A DNA stretch of 64,000 nt from Zoroaster sp. YZ-2022 (GCA_029582265.1 CM055830.1:26443619-26507618), one strand, 5' to 3'. Shown: positions 11,231 to 22,388, counted from the first letter of the stretch. Made by a program: numbers and translations. Notes: generated by a model not told the origin, from the letters alone.

Positions 11231-11551
11231 GTGGATTATCTCTTGCACCCATCTGACATTATTTTAACCGGCGATTTTAACATTCATATGGACATCACTT
11301 CAAACAATTATGCAAATCAGTTTAAAAATCTGCTCTCTGCTTATGGACTTATCCAGCATATCACAGCACCCATTCATCGATATGGTCACTGTCTTGACCT
11401 CATGATAACGCGTGAAAATACTTCACCTCTCATCTCAAATATAACTATCCATCCCGGCTTATCTGATCATTATGTTATCATGGCAGATATGAACCCTAAA
11501 AAACCTCCCATACCTACCATTTCTGTAACTACTCGCACTGGAAAAATGTAA
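11231..11551 (+). pseudogene. CR1-like endonuclease C-terminal half
   Basis: This frame carries IILTGDFNIH, the Asp/Asn catalytic motif, then GHCLDLMIT and GLSDHYVI with the final catalytic His. It is the second half of the APE endonuclease started at 10,423-11,061, shifted in frame. The catalytic residues survive although the ORF is broken. Confidence 0.75.
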
Positions 11552-11602
11552 ATATCCAAGATTGATGTCATGATATTGAATCTCAACTGGAAAATGTAAA
11601 CC

Positions 11603-12667
11603 TTGAAGATGGTGAACTGGATTCTTGTGTCAATCTATTTGAATCTACTGTCCGTAACATCTTGGACGATCATGCCCCGCAAAAAACTCGAACTGTTAAA
11701 CTACAATCTGAATCCCCCCTGGTTTAATGATGATATTCATGCTGCAAGGAAAATCCGCCGTCAACTTGAGCGAAAATGGCGTGACAATGGGAAACTTGGA
11801 GTACATCGGCAAGAATACTGTAACCAACGTGATATTGTGAAGAACATAATTAACCAGGCAAAAATAAATCACTACTCATCTCTTGTGGAAGAGAGCTCTG
11901 GCGATCAGAAAAAAAACTCTTTAACATTGTTGAAAAGTTGCTTCATAAACCCAAAACTCCAGTGCTTCCATCTACACACTCCGATCAGGACCTCGCAAAT
12001 GCATTTTCAAACTTGTTTGTCACAAAAATTGAGAATATCCGTCGTTCTTTTCCCCCAGTACCTGCCATTATATCACAAACACCGCCAGGCAATGATCCAC
12101 ATTGTAGACTGACTATGTTTGAGCCTACTAGTGTTACGGAGATCAAGAAACTCATCATAAAATCGCCATCAAAATCATGTAAACTTGATCCAGTACCAAC
12201 TTCGCTAATAAAACAAAATATTGATGTGTTTGCTAAGTATATCACAATTATTGTAAACAGATCTCTTTCTTCCGGTTGTTTCCCTGATAGCCAGAAGGTT
12301 GCTCATGTTAAACCACTCCTAAAGAAACCCAATTTGGACAAGGAAGTTTTCAAGAATTACCGACCGGTAGCGAATTTAAAGTACCTTGGAAAAACAATCG
12401 AGCGAGTTGTTTCTGACCATGTTCGTGCTAATAACCTGTCGGACACATTTCAGTCAGCCATTTCATGGAACGGAAACTGCTCTTCTCCGCGTCAACAATG
12501 ACATTTTATCTGCCATGGATGATGGAAAAATCACTGCATTAGTTTTGTTAGACTTAAGCGCTGCTTTTGACACAGTCGATCACAATATCCTTCTCTCCCG
12601 CCTTCAATATCATCTTGGAATACATGACATGACACAGCCCTGGATTCGTGCAAGTCCTGCCTTTTAA
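11603..12667 (+). pseudogene. CR1-like linker and reverse transcriptase N-terminal part
   Basis: Three overlapping frames (11,603-12,112; 11,938-12,501; 12,386-12,667) together give PPWFNDDIHAARKIRR, a linker region, then SCKLDPVPTSLIKQ, FKNYRPVANLKYLGKTIERV and LVLLDLSAAFDTVDHNILL (RT motif A with its Asp). Frame changes fall near 11,930 and 12,450. This is the polymerase core start of a CR1/L2-type RT. Confidence 0.75.
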
Positions 12668-12744
12668 ATAGGCCTCAGCATGTTTGTATTGGTAACGCTA
12701 TCTCCGAGCCTGTTATTCTTGACTATTATGTACCCCAATGCTGC

Positions 12745-13098
12745 GTGCTCGGCCCACAGTGGTTTACTGTTTATACCTTTCCAGTTCGTGATATCATTTT
12801 GAAGTATAATTTAAATTATCATGTCTACGCCGATGACACGCAGCTTTACATTACTTTTAAATCTTCTCAAGAACCTGCCGATTCGTGTATTGCAACGCTG
12901 GAGAAATGTATTCAAGAGATTCGTAGTTGGATGAGACAAAACTTCCTGAAATTGAACGATGAAAAAACAGAATTTGTTCTCTTTGGATCACGTCAGCAAT
13001 TGTCTAAAGTTTCTCTTCCATTTATTACAATTGGTGACTCGCAGATAACCCCAAGCACATCACAAGCACGTAATTTGGGTGTTTTGACTCAACAATGA
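12745..13098 (+). pseudogene. CR1-like reverse transcriptase catalytic part
   Basis: It contains the YADDTQLY catalytic motif and the downstream KLNDEKTEFVLFGS and NLGVL segments typical of CR1/L2 RTs. The preceding VPQGSVLGP-type motif is damaged (VPQCCVLGP, about 12,730-12,756). Confidence 0.8.
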
Positions 13099-13606
13099 CT
13101 TTAAAACCTCATATCTCCAACATTGTTCGCATATCATCATTTCATATCAGAAATATTAGCCGAATAAGGAAATACTTGAATAAAAGTGCTGCTGAACAAA
13201 TTATACATGCGTTTGTCACATCACGGCTCGATAACGGGAATGCTGTCCTTTACGGTCGCAGAATCAAATATCTCGTCTTCAGCACATACAAAACACAGCA
13301 GCTCGTGTTGTAACTTTGTCCAGAAAGTCATGCCATATCACGCCAATCTTGAAAGAACTACACTGGCTTCCTGTTTCACAGAGAATTGTTTTTAAGCTTA
13401 TGCTAATTGTTCACAAATCTTGTAATAGTATTGCTCCAATTTATATTTCTGAACTGCTTAAAGTCTACACTCCATCACGCAATTTGCGCTCCAGCAACAT
13501 GTCACTCCTAAAGGAACCAACTTCAAAACGGAACTCGGGTGATGGGTCTTTTTCTGTCGCGGCTCCGAGACTCTGGAATCATCTTCCAACTAAACTCGTA
13601 ATTTAA
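13095..13606 (+). pseudogene. CR1-like ORF C-terminal region
   Basis: Two frames (13,095-13,313 and 13,316-13,606) read HAFVTSRLDNGNAVLYG, then HITPILKELHWLPVSQRI, APIYISELL, SRNLRSS and FSVAAPRLWNHLP. This is the conserved C terminus of CR1/L2 ORF2. It ends at LPTKLVI with no following 3' UTR. Confidence 0.8.
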
Positions 13607-13678
13607 AATTATTTTTCGATTATGAGTGAGTATAATTGTTTTTTCTTGTTTTATCCAATGCAGGGCCTTTATTTCATT

Positions 13679-14494
13679 ATGAGTTTCCTTAGTGTGCTCA
13701 CAGTAGCCTCAATTAATGTTAACGGGTTGAGGGATAATCTAAAAAGGGAAATAATTTGTGATTACATAGTGCGTAGTAAACTTAACATAGTATTTATGCA
13801 GGAAACTCATAGTGAATACGAAGATGAACATCTCTGGCGAAGACAGTGGCAGGGGGAGATACATTTTAGTCGGAATTCCGAAGGAGTTGCGCTCCTAATA
13901 TCCAATAAATGTGGCCTACGTTTGACAAATATCGAAAGTGATCAAGATGGTAGATGGATCAAAGGTGAAATCACATGGAATAACGAAAGCATATCCCTTG
14001 CTTCTGTTTATGCGCCGAATGCTGTTTACCCTAGAGGTGGATATTTCAAGAAAATATTGAATCATATTACTAACAATCAACAATGGATTGTTGGAGGTGA
14101 TTTTAATTTTGATATTGATAACAAAGACATAAGAGACACAAGTAAAAACGTCATGAAGGCTATTATTCAAGAAAAAGATCTCATTGATATATGGCGCACT
14201 GTTTACCCTGAAAAACCTGGTTACACTCACCTGCACAAAGGGCTCAACAAATCCAGTAGAATTGATTACATTCTTATGTCCTCCAGTCTTTTAAACAAAA
14301 TTGGGGAGGTTCACAATAATTCAACAGGTTTAACCGACCTCCAGGTCATCACCTTAAGACTAAACGATTTTTACACCCCCACGGCCCAGGTCGTTGGATT
14401 TACAACAACGAAGTTATCAAAGACAAAGACTGCGCTTACAGAATTCAAAAAATGTTCAAAATTTTTGGAGTTTCTGGAAAACCATGAAACATGA
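13679..14494 (+). pseudogene. Tx1/L1-like endonuclease domain
   Basis: The ATG at 13,679 (MSFLSVLTVASINVNGL) suits an ORF2 start; the frame is open from 13,622. APE motifs are visible: NVNGL, MQETHSE (catalytic Glu), SVYAPN, GGDFNFD and SRIDYIL. The final motif, normally S/T-D-H, reads TDL: codon 14,339-14,341 is CTC (Leu) where His is expected, so the nuclease would be inactive. The frame shifts near 14,375 (GPGRWIY continues in another frame) and again near 14,440 into a frame with FTWWEMGK. Confidence 0.8.
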
Positions 14495-14499
14495 TTATG

Positions 14500-15111
14500 A
14501 AAGTGTTTTTACTTGGTGGGAAATGGGAAAATGCAAAATCCAAGAAATTATCAGAGATTATGGACGTGAAAAATCCCTCATTGCTAAACAGGAAAGAGAA
14601 CGTTTACAGAAACGCTATGATGAATTGCTCAATAATCCAACTAATATAAATAAAGATGAACTTAATATAATTGAATTCAGTCTCAAACAATATGAAATGA
14701 GAGAGTGGGAAAAAGCTAAAAATACGTGTCCGCCAAATCAACAAAACAGAAGGTGAAAAAGCTAGTAAATTTTCCTTAATCTGGAAATTATACAAATGCA
14801 CCATAACAGAATTATACAATTACAAGACAAAGCTGGTAATTATGTTGATCAACTTAGCTCTATGCTTAAATGCGTGAATGAGTTTTATGAAGATTTGTAC
14901 ACTTCTGAAGGGATCAGTGAAAAACAATTACATCAAATTCTGAGTGGAATTAACACAGAGTCCTTTAATGAAGATATTGTTTACGATTTAGAAAAAAGAT
15001 ATTGATGAGAATGAGCTCAGACACGCGCTTTATCAAATGAAAACTGATAAGTCCCCTGGCATTGACGGACTGACGGTTGAATTTTACAGTACCTTTTGGA
15101 ATAGCTTACCG
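14500..15111 (+). pseudogene. Tx1/L1-like linker and start of reverse transcriptase
   Basis: The linker frame (to 14,756) has WWEMGKCKIQEII followed by a charged helical stretch (KQERERLQKRYDELL). After a frameshift, 14,796-15,005 reads FYEDLYTSEG. 15,006-15,111 carries MKTDKSPGIDGLTVEF and YSTFW, the first RT motif. The frame then runs into the inserted SINE. Confidence 0.75.
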
Positions 15112-15433
15112 GATTCAAGTTCTGGTGTTAGCAACAGAATGTGGGTTCGAATCACGGCCGTGACACTTGTGTCCTTGAGCAAGACACTTAATCATAATTG
15201 CTTCTCTTCACCCAGGGGTTAAATGGGTACCTGTGAAGGCAGAGTTGGTTTGCTCTATATGCGCTAGAAATGGCAGCAATTGAGCTGTATACTCCCCAGG
15301 GAGCTGAGATGGTTTCAGGAATGATTTATGAGCCTTATGAGCAGGGATAATAATATAATGCGCCTTGAGCACCACTTAGTTGGTGGATACGTGCGCTATA
15401 TAAATCCACACATTATTATTATTATTATTATAA
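15112..15433 (+). mobile_element. tRNA-derived SINE inserted in the RT domain
   Basis: The sequence leaves the RT frame after TTTTGGAATAGC and returns by 15,452. Inside is a tRNA-like B box (GTGGGTTCGAATCACGG, about 15,143). A conserved SINE body follows (TGTCCTTGAGCAAGACAC, TAAATGGGTACCTG, CTGAGATGGTTTCAGGAATG), then a tail GCGCTATATAAATCC and (ATT)n at 15,410-15,432. A second copy lies on the minus strand at 27,284-27,532. GGATT on both sides could be a target duplication, but this is weak because the RT around it is itself damaged. Confidence 0.85.
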
Positions 15434-15451
15434 GGGATTGCAAAAAGAAAT

Positions 15452-16444
15452 ATGTCTTTGTCTAGAACAATGAACACTGTCTTAGTCAGATTAATTTTTA
15501 AGAACAGAGGGTGCAAAGAAGACATTAAAAATTGGCGGCCTATAAGTCTTCTAACTGTTGACTATAAGCTGATTTCAAAAGTCATAACTAATCGTTTGAA
15601 AACAATCATGTCCACCATTGTCTGTGAAAATCAGACCTGTGGGGTCCCATGTAGAAACATCCACGATAATTTGATGATTTTGAGAGATTGTATTGATTAC
15701 ATCAACTTCAACGACATCGAAGCCGGTGTAGTGAGTATCGATCAAGAAAAGGACTTTGACCGCATAGAATGGGAATACATGTATTCCATTATGGCGAAAA
15801 TGGGTATTCCCACAGGTCTAATACAATGGTGTAAATTGCTTTATTCTAACCCTGTCAGTCAAGTGATTGTTAACAATTTTATCGGTTCGCCAATAACCAT
15901 TCAGAGAGGAATAAGACAAGGATGTCCCTTATCACCGTTGTTGTTTCCTATTTGCGCAGAATGACTGTCCAATATGATATTGAAGAACCCTGAATTAGAA
16001 GGTATCAGAATTTCCAAAGAACAAGAAGGTTTTAAGATTATTCAACATGCTGATGACTTGACTATTTTTATTCGGAGAAACCAAGATTTTAACATTCTCA
16101 CCAAAATTATGAACACTTATTGTGAGGGTACAGGGTCCAAAATCAACAACACGAACACAGTGGGTCTCTGGTTAGGTAAATGGAAGACTAGATCAGACTC
16201 CCCCTGTGATTTCAAATGGGTGTTCGATAAAATAAAAGTTTTGTTAATCTATTTTGGTAACGAAATTACCCCAGAAGACAATTGGTGTCCCAGAATAAAT
16301 AAAATTAAACACACCATGAACCGATGGAAAGCTAGGAATTTAACACTTAAAGGCAAGTCGATTATTATCAATACTGTGATCGGGGCTGGTCTCACCTACT
16401 TGGGATCAGTGTTGCCATGTCCTGATGATCTGATTAAAAATTGA
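15452..16444 (+). pseudogene. Tx1/L1-like reverse transcriptase core
   Basis: Two frames (15,452-15,964 and 15,974-16,444) are broken by a stop after LFPICAE. The motifs are IKNWRPISLLTVDYKLI, SIDQEKDFDRIEW (motif A; the usual KAFD has Asp for Ala at 15,752-15,754), GIRQGCPLSPLL, HADDLTIF at 16,046-16,057 (the Tyr/Phe of the YADD box is His, the two Asp remain), and the thumb segment KGKSIIINT. It would not give a working enzyme. Confidence 0.82.
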
Positions 16445-16502
16445 TGGGATTATTTGGGATTTTTACTGGAACGGTAAACCAGATAAAATCAAAAGTGATG
16501 TT

Positions 16503-17702
16503 ATGAGAAATAGAACAGAGAGGGGAGGCACAAAGGTAATGGACGTTAAACTTAAACTTGATAGTCTAAAATTAAAATGGTTATGCAAATATTGTACTTC
16601 TGGAGGAAAATGGCGCGCCTTTTTTAACTACTGGATTAAACGGGCTAGTGGCATGCTAAACTTTGGGTGGTATGTTTTTAATAATCCTCTAGTAGCCAGT
16701 CAAACCACTATGTTTTACAAATACATCCTCAATGCGTCAATCACGTGTTTTCTTGAATCCCAAGATTTACCTTTATGGAAAAATACCATCATAACATGTA
16801 ATGAACATAAACAAATGGATAGTAATGTTCTTAAATCTAGCAACATGACTAGATTACGTCACGTCTGTCATGACGGCAAAGTGAAATCACTGGATGAAAT
16901 TCGCAACATTTGTAATCTCAAACCTATGAATGCAGGAAGAATAATAGCTAGACTGAAAAGATGTATCCACCCGAACTTCTTGGCCGAAAATAGACAAGGA
17001 CCGGTTAATCATGGAAATAAAAACTTTCAAGATCAAGATTACTACATTTCACTGACCAATGAAACCAGCAAAACGTTGTACCGTAACCTTTCTAGAATGA
17101 ACAATGCTATTTCTATAGCAGAAACCAGTTGGAAAAAGTTTGTTAACTTAAATTTTAAATTCAATTGGGATAACATTTGGAAAAATGGACGGGGCAAACT
17201 TCTTGATCATGAAGACAAAGATCTCTGGTTTAAATTAAAACATCGGATTCTGCCTACTAAAGATAAACTTATGAAAATGAAAATTACTCCAGACGACACA
17301 TGTCCATTGTGTGGTGTGGAGAAAGAAACTATTGAACACTTGTTTATCTACTGCCAAAAGCATATTAACGCTTGGATTTTTGTAAAAGAGATTTTGCGCA
17401 AATATACCAATAATAAAATTATGTATATAAACGATATCAACAGAATTCTTGGTAAAGATATGAATAACATCGTGCTTTGCGTCATAGGGAAATTGCACCG
17501 GGTAATTTGGTCAATTAGATGTGACATTGTTAAAAACCCTGAAAAGATTTGTCCCGACATTATGAAAAAATATATTAACGTTTTGAAAGGTTTTATCCTC
17601 CTAGAAAACAAAAGTCTCCCTGAACATGAATTTATAGATACCTACGCTCATAACCAAGTTTTATGTACAGTTAAAGATGGTATAATTACTTTCCCTTTTT
17701 AA
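16503..17702 (+). pseudogene. Tx1/L1-like ORF2 C-terminal domain
   Basis: 399 codons are open to a stop at 17,700-17,702. The frame starts within MDVKLKLDSLKLKWL (the usual DV-x-x-K-x-x-A-L-K-x-x-W segment), continues through the connection region, and has a zinc-finger-like CPLCGVEKETIEHLFIYC with its Cys-x2-Cys and His/Cys pair. FFNYWIKRASGMLNFGWYVF and TKDKLMKMKI are typical of this group. It is the longest open frame in the element, but it is only the tail of a broken protein and should not be annotated as a host gene. Confidence 0.82.
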
Positions 17703-17829
17703 ACAGCTATATCTGGTTTATAATGCATTGCTAAGTTTCTTTATACAATTTGTTCGTGCATGATTTATTTTGTCCTTAATGTACCTTTTTGTTAATTTGA
17801 AATGTCGTCTTTGTTGACAGTTTCATTAT

Positions 17830-18540
17830 AGTCGTACATGCATTATGCGTTATTATTGCATTGCATCCGCTATATATATTTATTTTTTTTGCTTGATTAT
17901 TTTCTATTTTGGCGAATTACATTTTAATTGTGCGATTGTTTTGTTTACGATTACAATGTTTAAAATTTGTTAATTTGGAATGTCGTATTTTGTGAAAATT
18001 TTCCGTATATTTTAATTATAGTTGTACTTGCATTATGTTTAATTACTTCCATCCGCCAATTTTGTTTTGTGATTTATTTCGCTTCATTATTTTGCTTTTG
18101 ACGAATTGTATTATATGTGCGATTTATTTTGTTTTACATGTATGTTTTTGTTCCGATTTCTTTGGATTATTATTATTACGGCATCCACCTTTTGTTTGTG
18201 ATTTACTTTTGGCGAATTGTAATTTAATTGTGATTGTGATTAACTTCAGTATAATTTCACTTGCATTATGTTTTATTAATATTTAATTGCATCCGTTATG
18301 TTTTTGTTTTGTGATTTATTTCGCCTGATGATTTTTCCATTTGACGAATTGCAATTTAATTGTGCGAATTTTTGTTTACAATTAAGTTTTCGTTTCAGTT
18401 TCCTTAAATGTAACGTGCATTATATATTTGTATTACTTTATTGCATCCGCTGTATTTTTGTTTTGATTTATTTTGCTTCATGAATTTCCACTTGTGTATT
18501 TGTATTTTTAATCTGTGTATATAAGGTTAAGTCCATTTGT
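17830..18540 (+). repeat. Imperfect tandem repeats in Tx1-like 3' UTR
   Basis: About five diverged units of roughly 85-180 bp each contain TGCATTATG, then GCATCCGC/GCATCCAC, TTTTGTTTTGTGATTTATTT and GACGAATTG-AATTTAATTGTGCGA. They begin near 17,838, 18,028, 18,172, 18,260 and 18,413. The T-rich strand gives long open frames without meaning. Confidence 0.65.
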
Positions 18541-18702
18541 TTATTGTCGCTTTTAATTTGATTTATTTATTTCGTTTGTTTAAGTGCTTTGTAATCTCTA
18601 CAATGTCTTTGTTTTATTTGTGATACTTTGTAATTGTGGAAAGTTTTGTATCTTGTAAATGTAAACAGTGATGCAATAAATGGAGTTCTTAACTCCACTG
18701 AA

Positions 18703-18743
18703 AGAAAAAAAAAGAAAAAAAAATTAATACTAATACTAATACT

Positions 18744-18810
<67 letters not shown>

Positions 18811-18811
18811 T
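18703..18811 (+). repeat. A-rich and (TAC/ATC)n tail of the Tx1-like element
   Basis: AACTCCACTGAAAG leads to a poly-A-like stretch, then (ACTAAT)n, then about 22 repeats of ATC ending at 18,811. A simple-repeat tail marks the 3' end of the retrotransposon. Confidence 0.85.
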
Positions 18812-18846
18812 ATTGCCCAATAAGGACAATATTTCTTCTACACATC

Positions 18847-19197
18847 GAAAGTATCTAAAGCGACAGAAATAAATCCAAGGGCAATAATTACCAAATGCAT
18901 TGTACGTCACAATATAAGAATATAATATTAAAATAAATCCTCTGAGCTACCAACAATAGTCTCCCTCTCCTACCTGCATGCACAGAATATTATTAATTTA
19001 AGCCAATTGGTCTTAAAAATATCCGAATCGACAGAAATAAATCCGAGGGAAGTAGTTACAAAATGCATTGTACGTAACAATTTATGTAATAATATTATTC
19101 ACGCCTGCCTGATTAAAATAAATCTTCTGAGCTATCAACAATAGTCTCACTCTCCTACCTGCATGCACAGAATCTTATTATAAATAATTTAAGCCAA
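18847..19197 (+). repeat. Tandem duplication, about 167 bp x 2
   Basis: Two copies (18,847-19,013 and 19,014-19,197) share CGACAGAAATAAATCC, AAATGCATTGTACGT, AACAATAGTCTC and CTACCTGCATGCACAGAAT, ending in TTTAAGCCAA. There is no coding content. Confidence 0.8.
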
Positions 19198-19199
19198 GG

Positions 19200-20610
19200 T
19201 TATTTTTCTATATTTTTAGCATCATTTAAAACTGTAGTGGTCTTAAAGACCATACAAAATGGTAAATATTTTCAACCCTATTTTAAAAAGTAAGTAATTC
19301 TACGTAGGAATCACCAAAAATAAGACTTTCACCATTTTTATTTAACCCTTCAAAAAACCTATGAAAATGTACTTCACCACTACCGCGAACGACAGGCCCA
19401 AAACAAAAGCCGTCGGGGACACTTTCACTTAGCCTATTTTGATAACGTACATTTACGGGAGGGCGAACGCTACGACTGTTTACTGCGGTACGTTTTGTAC
19501 ACATAGCATATCACATCGCGTACAGCTGCAAAAATAAGTTTACCAACTACGACTTCCGAAAGTGTTTTTGAAAAAGTTTCCAAAAGTAATACTGACCAAT
19601 TGTGTCGTTCCTCATTGTCATTTGATGGAGATTATACTGATGCCAACGTTTGTGATATAAGTGACATAGAATCGTATCAATTAAGCCCGGAATGGACGAA
19701 ATCCGGACGAAATCCACGCGAAAATGGCAAAGCCGAAAGAAGATCTCGAGTCCGGCATAAGTGCACATAATGGTACCCTATTTTTCTTGCTTTTTACGAA
19801 CAAATATTCTAAGAGCAACCAAAATTTTGAATATCCAGTATTTGATTCGTTGAATTTTGTTATCGGGAAGGTTAATCTCACTGCAAAATGTGTCCAAATT
19901 GTTCTTGTTTTGTGCCGATAAAAAAATAATCCTTTAGTGATCTTGCCGGTGCTGTCAACCAGACTAATAGTTTGACAATGACCCGGCCCCGGTATGTATA
20001 CGTATGTCCACACTGCACTGGAAACTTACGAGCACAGACGCACACACAATACATGAGTTGCACGTCAAGGGGAATCCCATACACACATGTACATGTACGG
20101 CACTGACAACGAGGCGGCAGCCAGACCGTTGTTAAGACGGCTCCTTTCGAGCTCCCGTAAAAGTACGTCATAAAAACAGGAAAAATGTTTGCTGCCGCCA
20201 CGGGCCGCAAATGTGCAACAGACTTCGCGGATTTCAACCGCTGGAATGTTGGCTGAAAATCATGATTTTTCAGCAATTTCTGATTTGTTTTAATGTTTTT
20301 TGGAATAGCATATAAATAACTAAATACATACTGAACAATTCTGAGTAAAAAAATCAAGGCACTTTGTATGGACTTTAAATCCACGGGTAAAAACACCAAA
20401 CGGTTGCATCAATGAACATAAGTATAATGTGTCTGGATTTTCGCATTCACTTCGCAAGTTACCATGCGTGTACATGTACATTACACAACAGGTGTGTAAT
20501 TTGATATCAGAAACTGGAGCGAGCCACACAATGGGATGGGCTGCATGAGACGCAGTGGCTTGTGGTAAAGCTAAGGTATGAATAGAAGATCACGCAAAGA
20601 GATATAACCA
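19200..20610. other. No recognised feature
   Basis: Mixed-composition DNA with several open frames on both strands. None has a recognisable domain, and none is supported by a second copy in the window. A GC-richer patch at 19,980-20,240 (CCGGCCCCGG, GCCGCCACGGGCCGC) is the only compositional change. Confidence 0.4.
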
Positions 20611-20614
20611 AAAT

Positions 20615-20638
20615 GAGGAGGAGGAGGAGGAGGAGGAG
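20615..20638. repeat. (GAG)n microsatellite
   Basis: Eight GAG/AGG triplets in a row. Confidence 0.8.
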
Positions 20639-21099
20639 AAGGTGGTAGTTTTTATAATATATAATTAAAAAACATATAATGTGCTATACTGAATACATTA
20701 ACTTCCGGTTCAGTCATCCCATATAATTTTAAATTCCTCCAACCGTAAGTTCTGGTTCAATCATGTGACGTCATTCATATTTCCTCATAATATGGGTGTC
20801 AATTGTGGCAAATTTGGTAAAATTCTGTCTGATGTTTTCTCGAGATAGCAAAAAGTGACTTTTTAAACCTGCCGCTAGAGGGCGCTGTTAAGAGCGATGA
20901 CATCACCAAATATATTTTTGAACAGAGCAGATCCCACTTAACATATAAACCTAAAATGCTTTCTTTCAAATACGCTTTCAGATTTGCGTCAATCTATAAA
21001 GTGCTTTTTCAACTTGAACTATGTTTTGGCTGTACAAATCCATTTACAGAATAGTGATTCTGAATAGTTGTTCACATAAACTTCCGGAAGGAGAGGTCA

Positions 21100-21750
21100 G
21101 ATTAGGGTCATGTCTGTGTACAAAATGTGACATAGTTCAAGGTCTTTAAGATGATGCAAAGATTGTGAAAATATCTTTTGTGGTTCATGAGATGTGAGTT
21201 TTTGAAATATTCACCTTTCTTTAGAAAGGTAGGTTCAACATCCGTCGCTGAAGGCCAACGCGGCAGGCACATTATTGATTTGTTCGAGATATGAGGTGTA
21301 TACACACTCAGGTGTGGATTACAGTGTTAAATATTGCTCTAAATACTCTGTGAGGTTTGTTCTGAATGCTTTTTGAGAACGTCTTCCAAGTTTTTATAGG
21401 GAATGAATTTGTATAATAAAATTTAAATAAAACTAGATATAACTAGGTGTTCGGTTGACGTTAAAATGATGACGTCATCAATTTGAACTGTTGGAGAAAG
21501 TCAAACGTTAACGAATCTATACAGTGGTGGAAAGATTGTGAATTAACCCCTTATGGTTGTTGAGATATGATTTTTATAAATATTAAACATTGACTTCCGG
21601 TTTGGACAGGAAGTAAGGTCAAATTGGGGTCACCTTTGTGTAAATATTTTTCGACAATTAACAATCTGTACAATGGTGCAAAAATTGTGAATTTACCTCA
21701 TGTGGTTGTTGAGATATGATTTTTTTAAATATTAAACTTTGATTTATCGT
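21100..21750 (+). repeat. Diverged tandem repeat, about 150 bp unit
   Basis: Copies at about 21,500-21,610 and 21,655-21,745 share CAATGGTGCAAAAATTGTGAAT-like sequence, GGTTGTTGAGATATGATTTTT and AAATATTAAAC. A weaker third copy is at about 21,110-21,230. ACTTCCGG precedes two of them and also occurs at 20,701. Confidence 0.6.
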
Positions 21751-21994
21751 AATTCGATATCTGATGATATCATCATGACGTCACAACTCATGTTGGAAAT
21801 TCATTTTCAAATCAAATGTAATAAGTCAGGTATTTAAAATGAATGAAAAGGGTTGAAATTGGCGGGAAACCTATATTATACTCCATCCATTCCCTATCCT
21901 CTCGAGGGCCAAACGATCGTACATAAACAACAAACTCAATATCCCTCCACCTAAGTCAGTGTGTAGGCCTATTTTCCCGATCGACGGATGAGGG

Positions 21995-22223
21995 GTGTTG
22001 GGCAGCGGCGGCGCTACGGGGAAGGGGGGGGGGGGGCAAGGGGGGCAAATTCCCCCGGTTACTTTCTTTGCCCCCAATTTCCCCCCCCCCCAATTCTTTC
22101 CCCGATGGTAAGTCAATGCTTTTTCAGCAGTACAAAATTACATTAAAGATTAATGTTTGCACCCCTTAAATTTAAGCTTGCCCCCCCTCTTGCCCCAGTT
22201 CTGGTGCCGCCGCTGGTGTTGGG
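21995..22223. mobile_element. hAT-like MITE with 8-bp target duplication
   Basis: The element spans 22,003-22,215 (213 bp). It starts CAGCGGCGGCGCTACGGGG and ends GGTGCCGCCGCTG, an inverted repeat of about 14 bp with few mismatches. GTGTTGGG flanks it perfectly on both sides (21,995-22,002 and 22,216-22,223). An 8-bp duplication with CAG-starting termini is the hallmark of hAT transposons. It is too short to encode a transposase, and long G and C runs lie inside. Confidence 0.9.
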
Positions 22224-22388
22224 TCGCTCGATTTGAACACAATCAATGATAAAGAGAGAGTTAGGGTAATACTTCTATACAACTCAGGCATTTCATGTGG
22301 TAAAAAGTAGGACCTATGCAAAAACTACACCTGGCACTAAACAAATAATACAACCAACAGACATGAAGCACAAGGACTTTACAATAAA

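Larger units (their letters stand above)
10271..13606 (+). mobile_element. CR1/L2-like non-LTR retrotransposon, decayed
   Basis: In order: a hydrophobic leader, a 2A-like NPGP motif, an APE-type endonuclease, a reverse transcriptase with YADDTQLY and LDLSAAFDTVDH, and a C-terminal region with HITPILKELHWLPV and FSVAAPRLWN typical of CR1/L2 elements. At least seven frame changes split the ORF, so it cannot be active. The 3' UTR is missing: coding homology runs to within a few tens of residues of the expected C terminus and is then followed directly by a different retrotransposon. The clade call rests on motifs only. Confidence 0.88.
13607..18811 (+). mobile_element. Tx1/L1-like non-LTR retrotransposon, decayed
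   Basis: ORF2 regions lie in order: APE endonuclease (SINVNGL-type start), linker with WWEMGK, RT with KSPGIDGLTVEFYSTFW, IKNWRPISLL, IRQGCPLSPLLF and a degenerate ADD box, a long C-terminal domain with a Cys/His finger (CPLCGVEKETIEHLF), a T-rich 3' UTR with internal repeats, and a microsatellite tail. ORF1 is absent. Frameshifts and a SINE insertion (15,112-15,433) make it inactive. The 5' boundary is not marked: it abuts the CR1-like element with no spacer that I can assign. Confidence 0.88.

Noticed and set aside
16503..17702. 399-codon host gene
   Set aside because: Its motifs are those of the C-terminal part of Tx1/L1-type ORF2, and it is collinear with the broken RT upstream.
18035..18286. 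Hydrophobic 83-codon frame
   Set aside because: T-rich 3' UTR repeats give hydrophobic frames by composition.
18567..18858. Poly-Met and poly-Ile frames
   Set aside because: Translation of the (ATC)n tail of the Tx1-like element.
19878..20399. 173-codon minus-strand frame
   Set aside because: No domain, no signal and no second copy; length is possible by chance in this composition.
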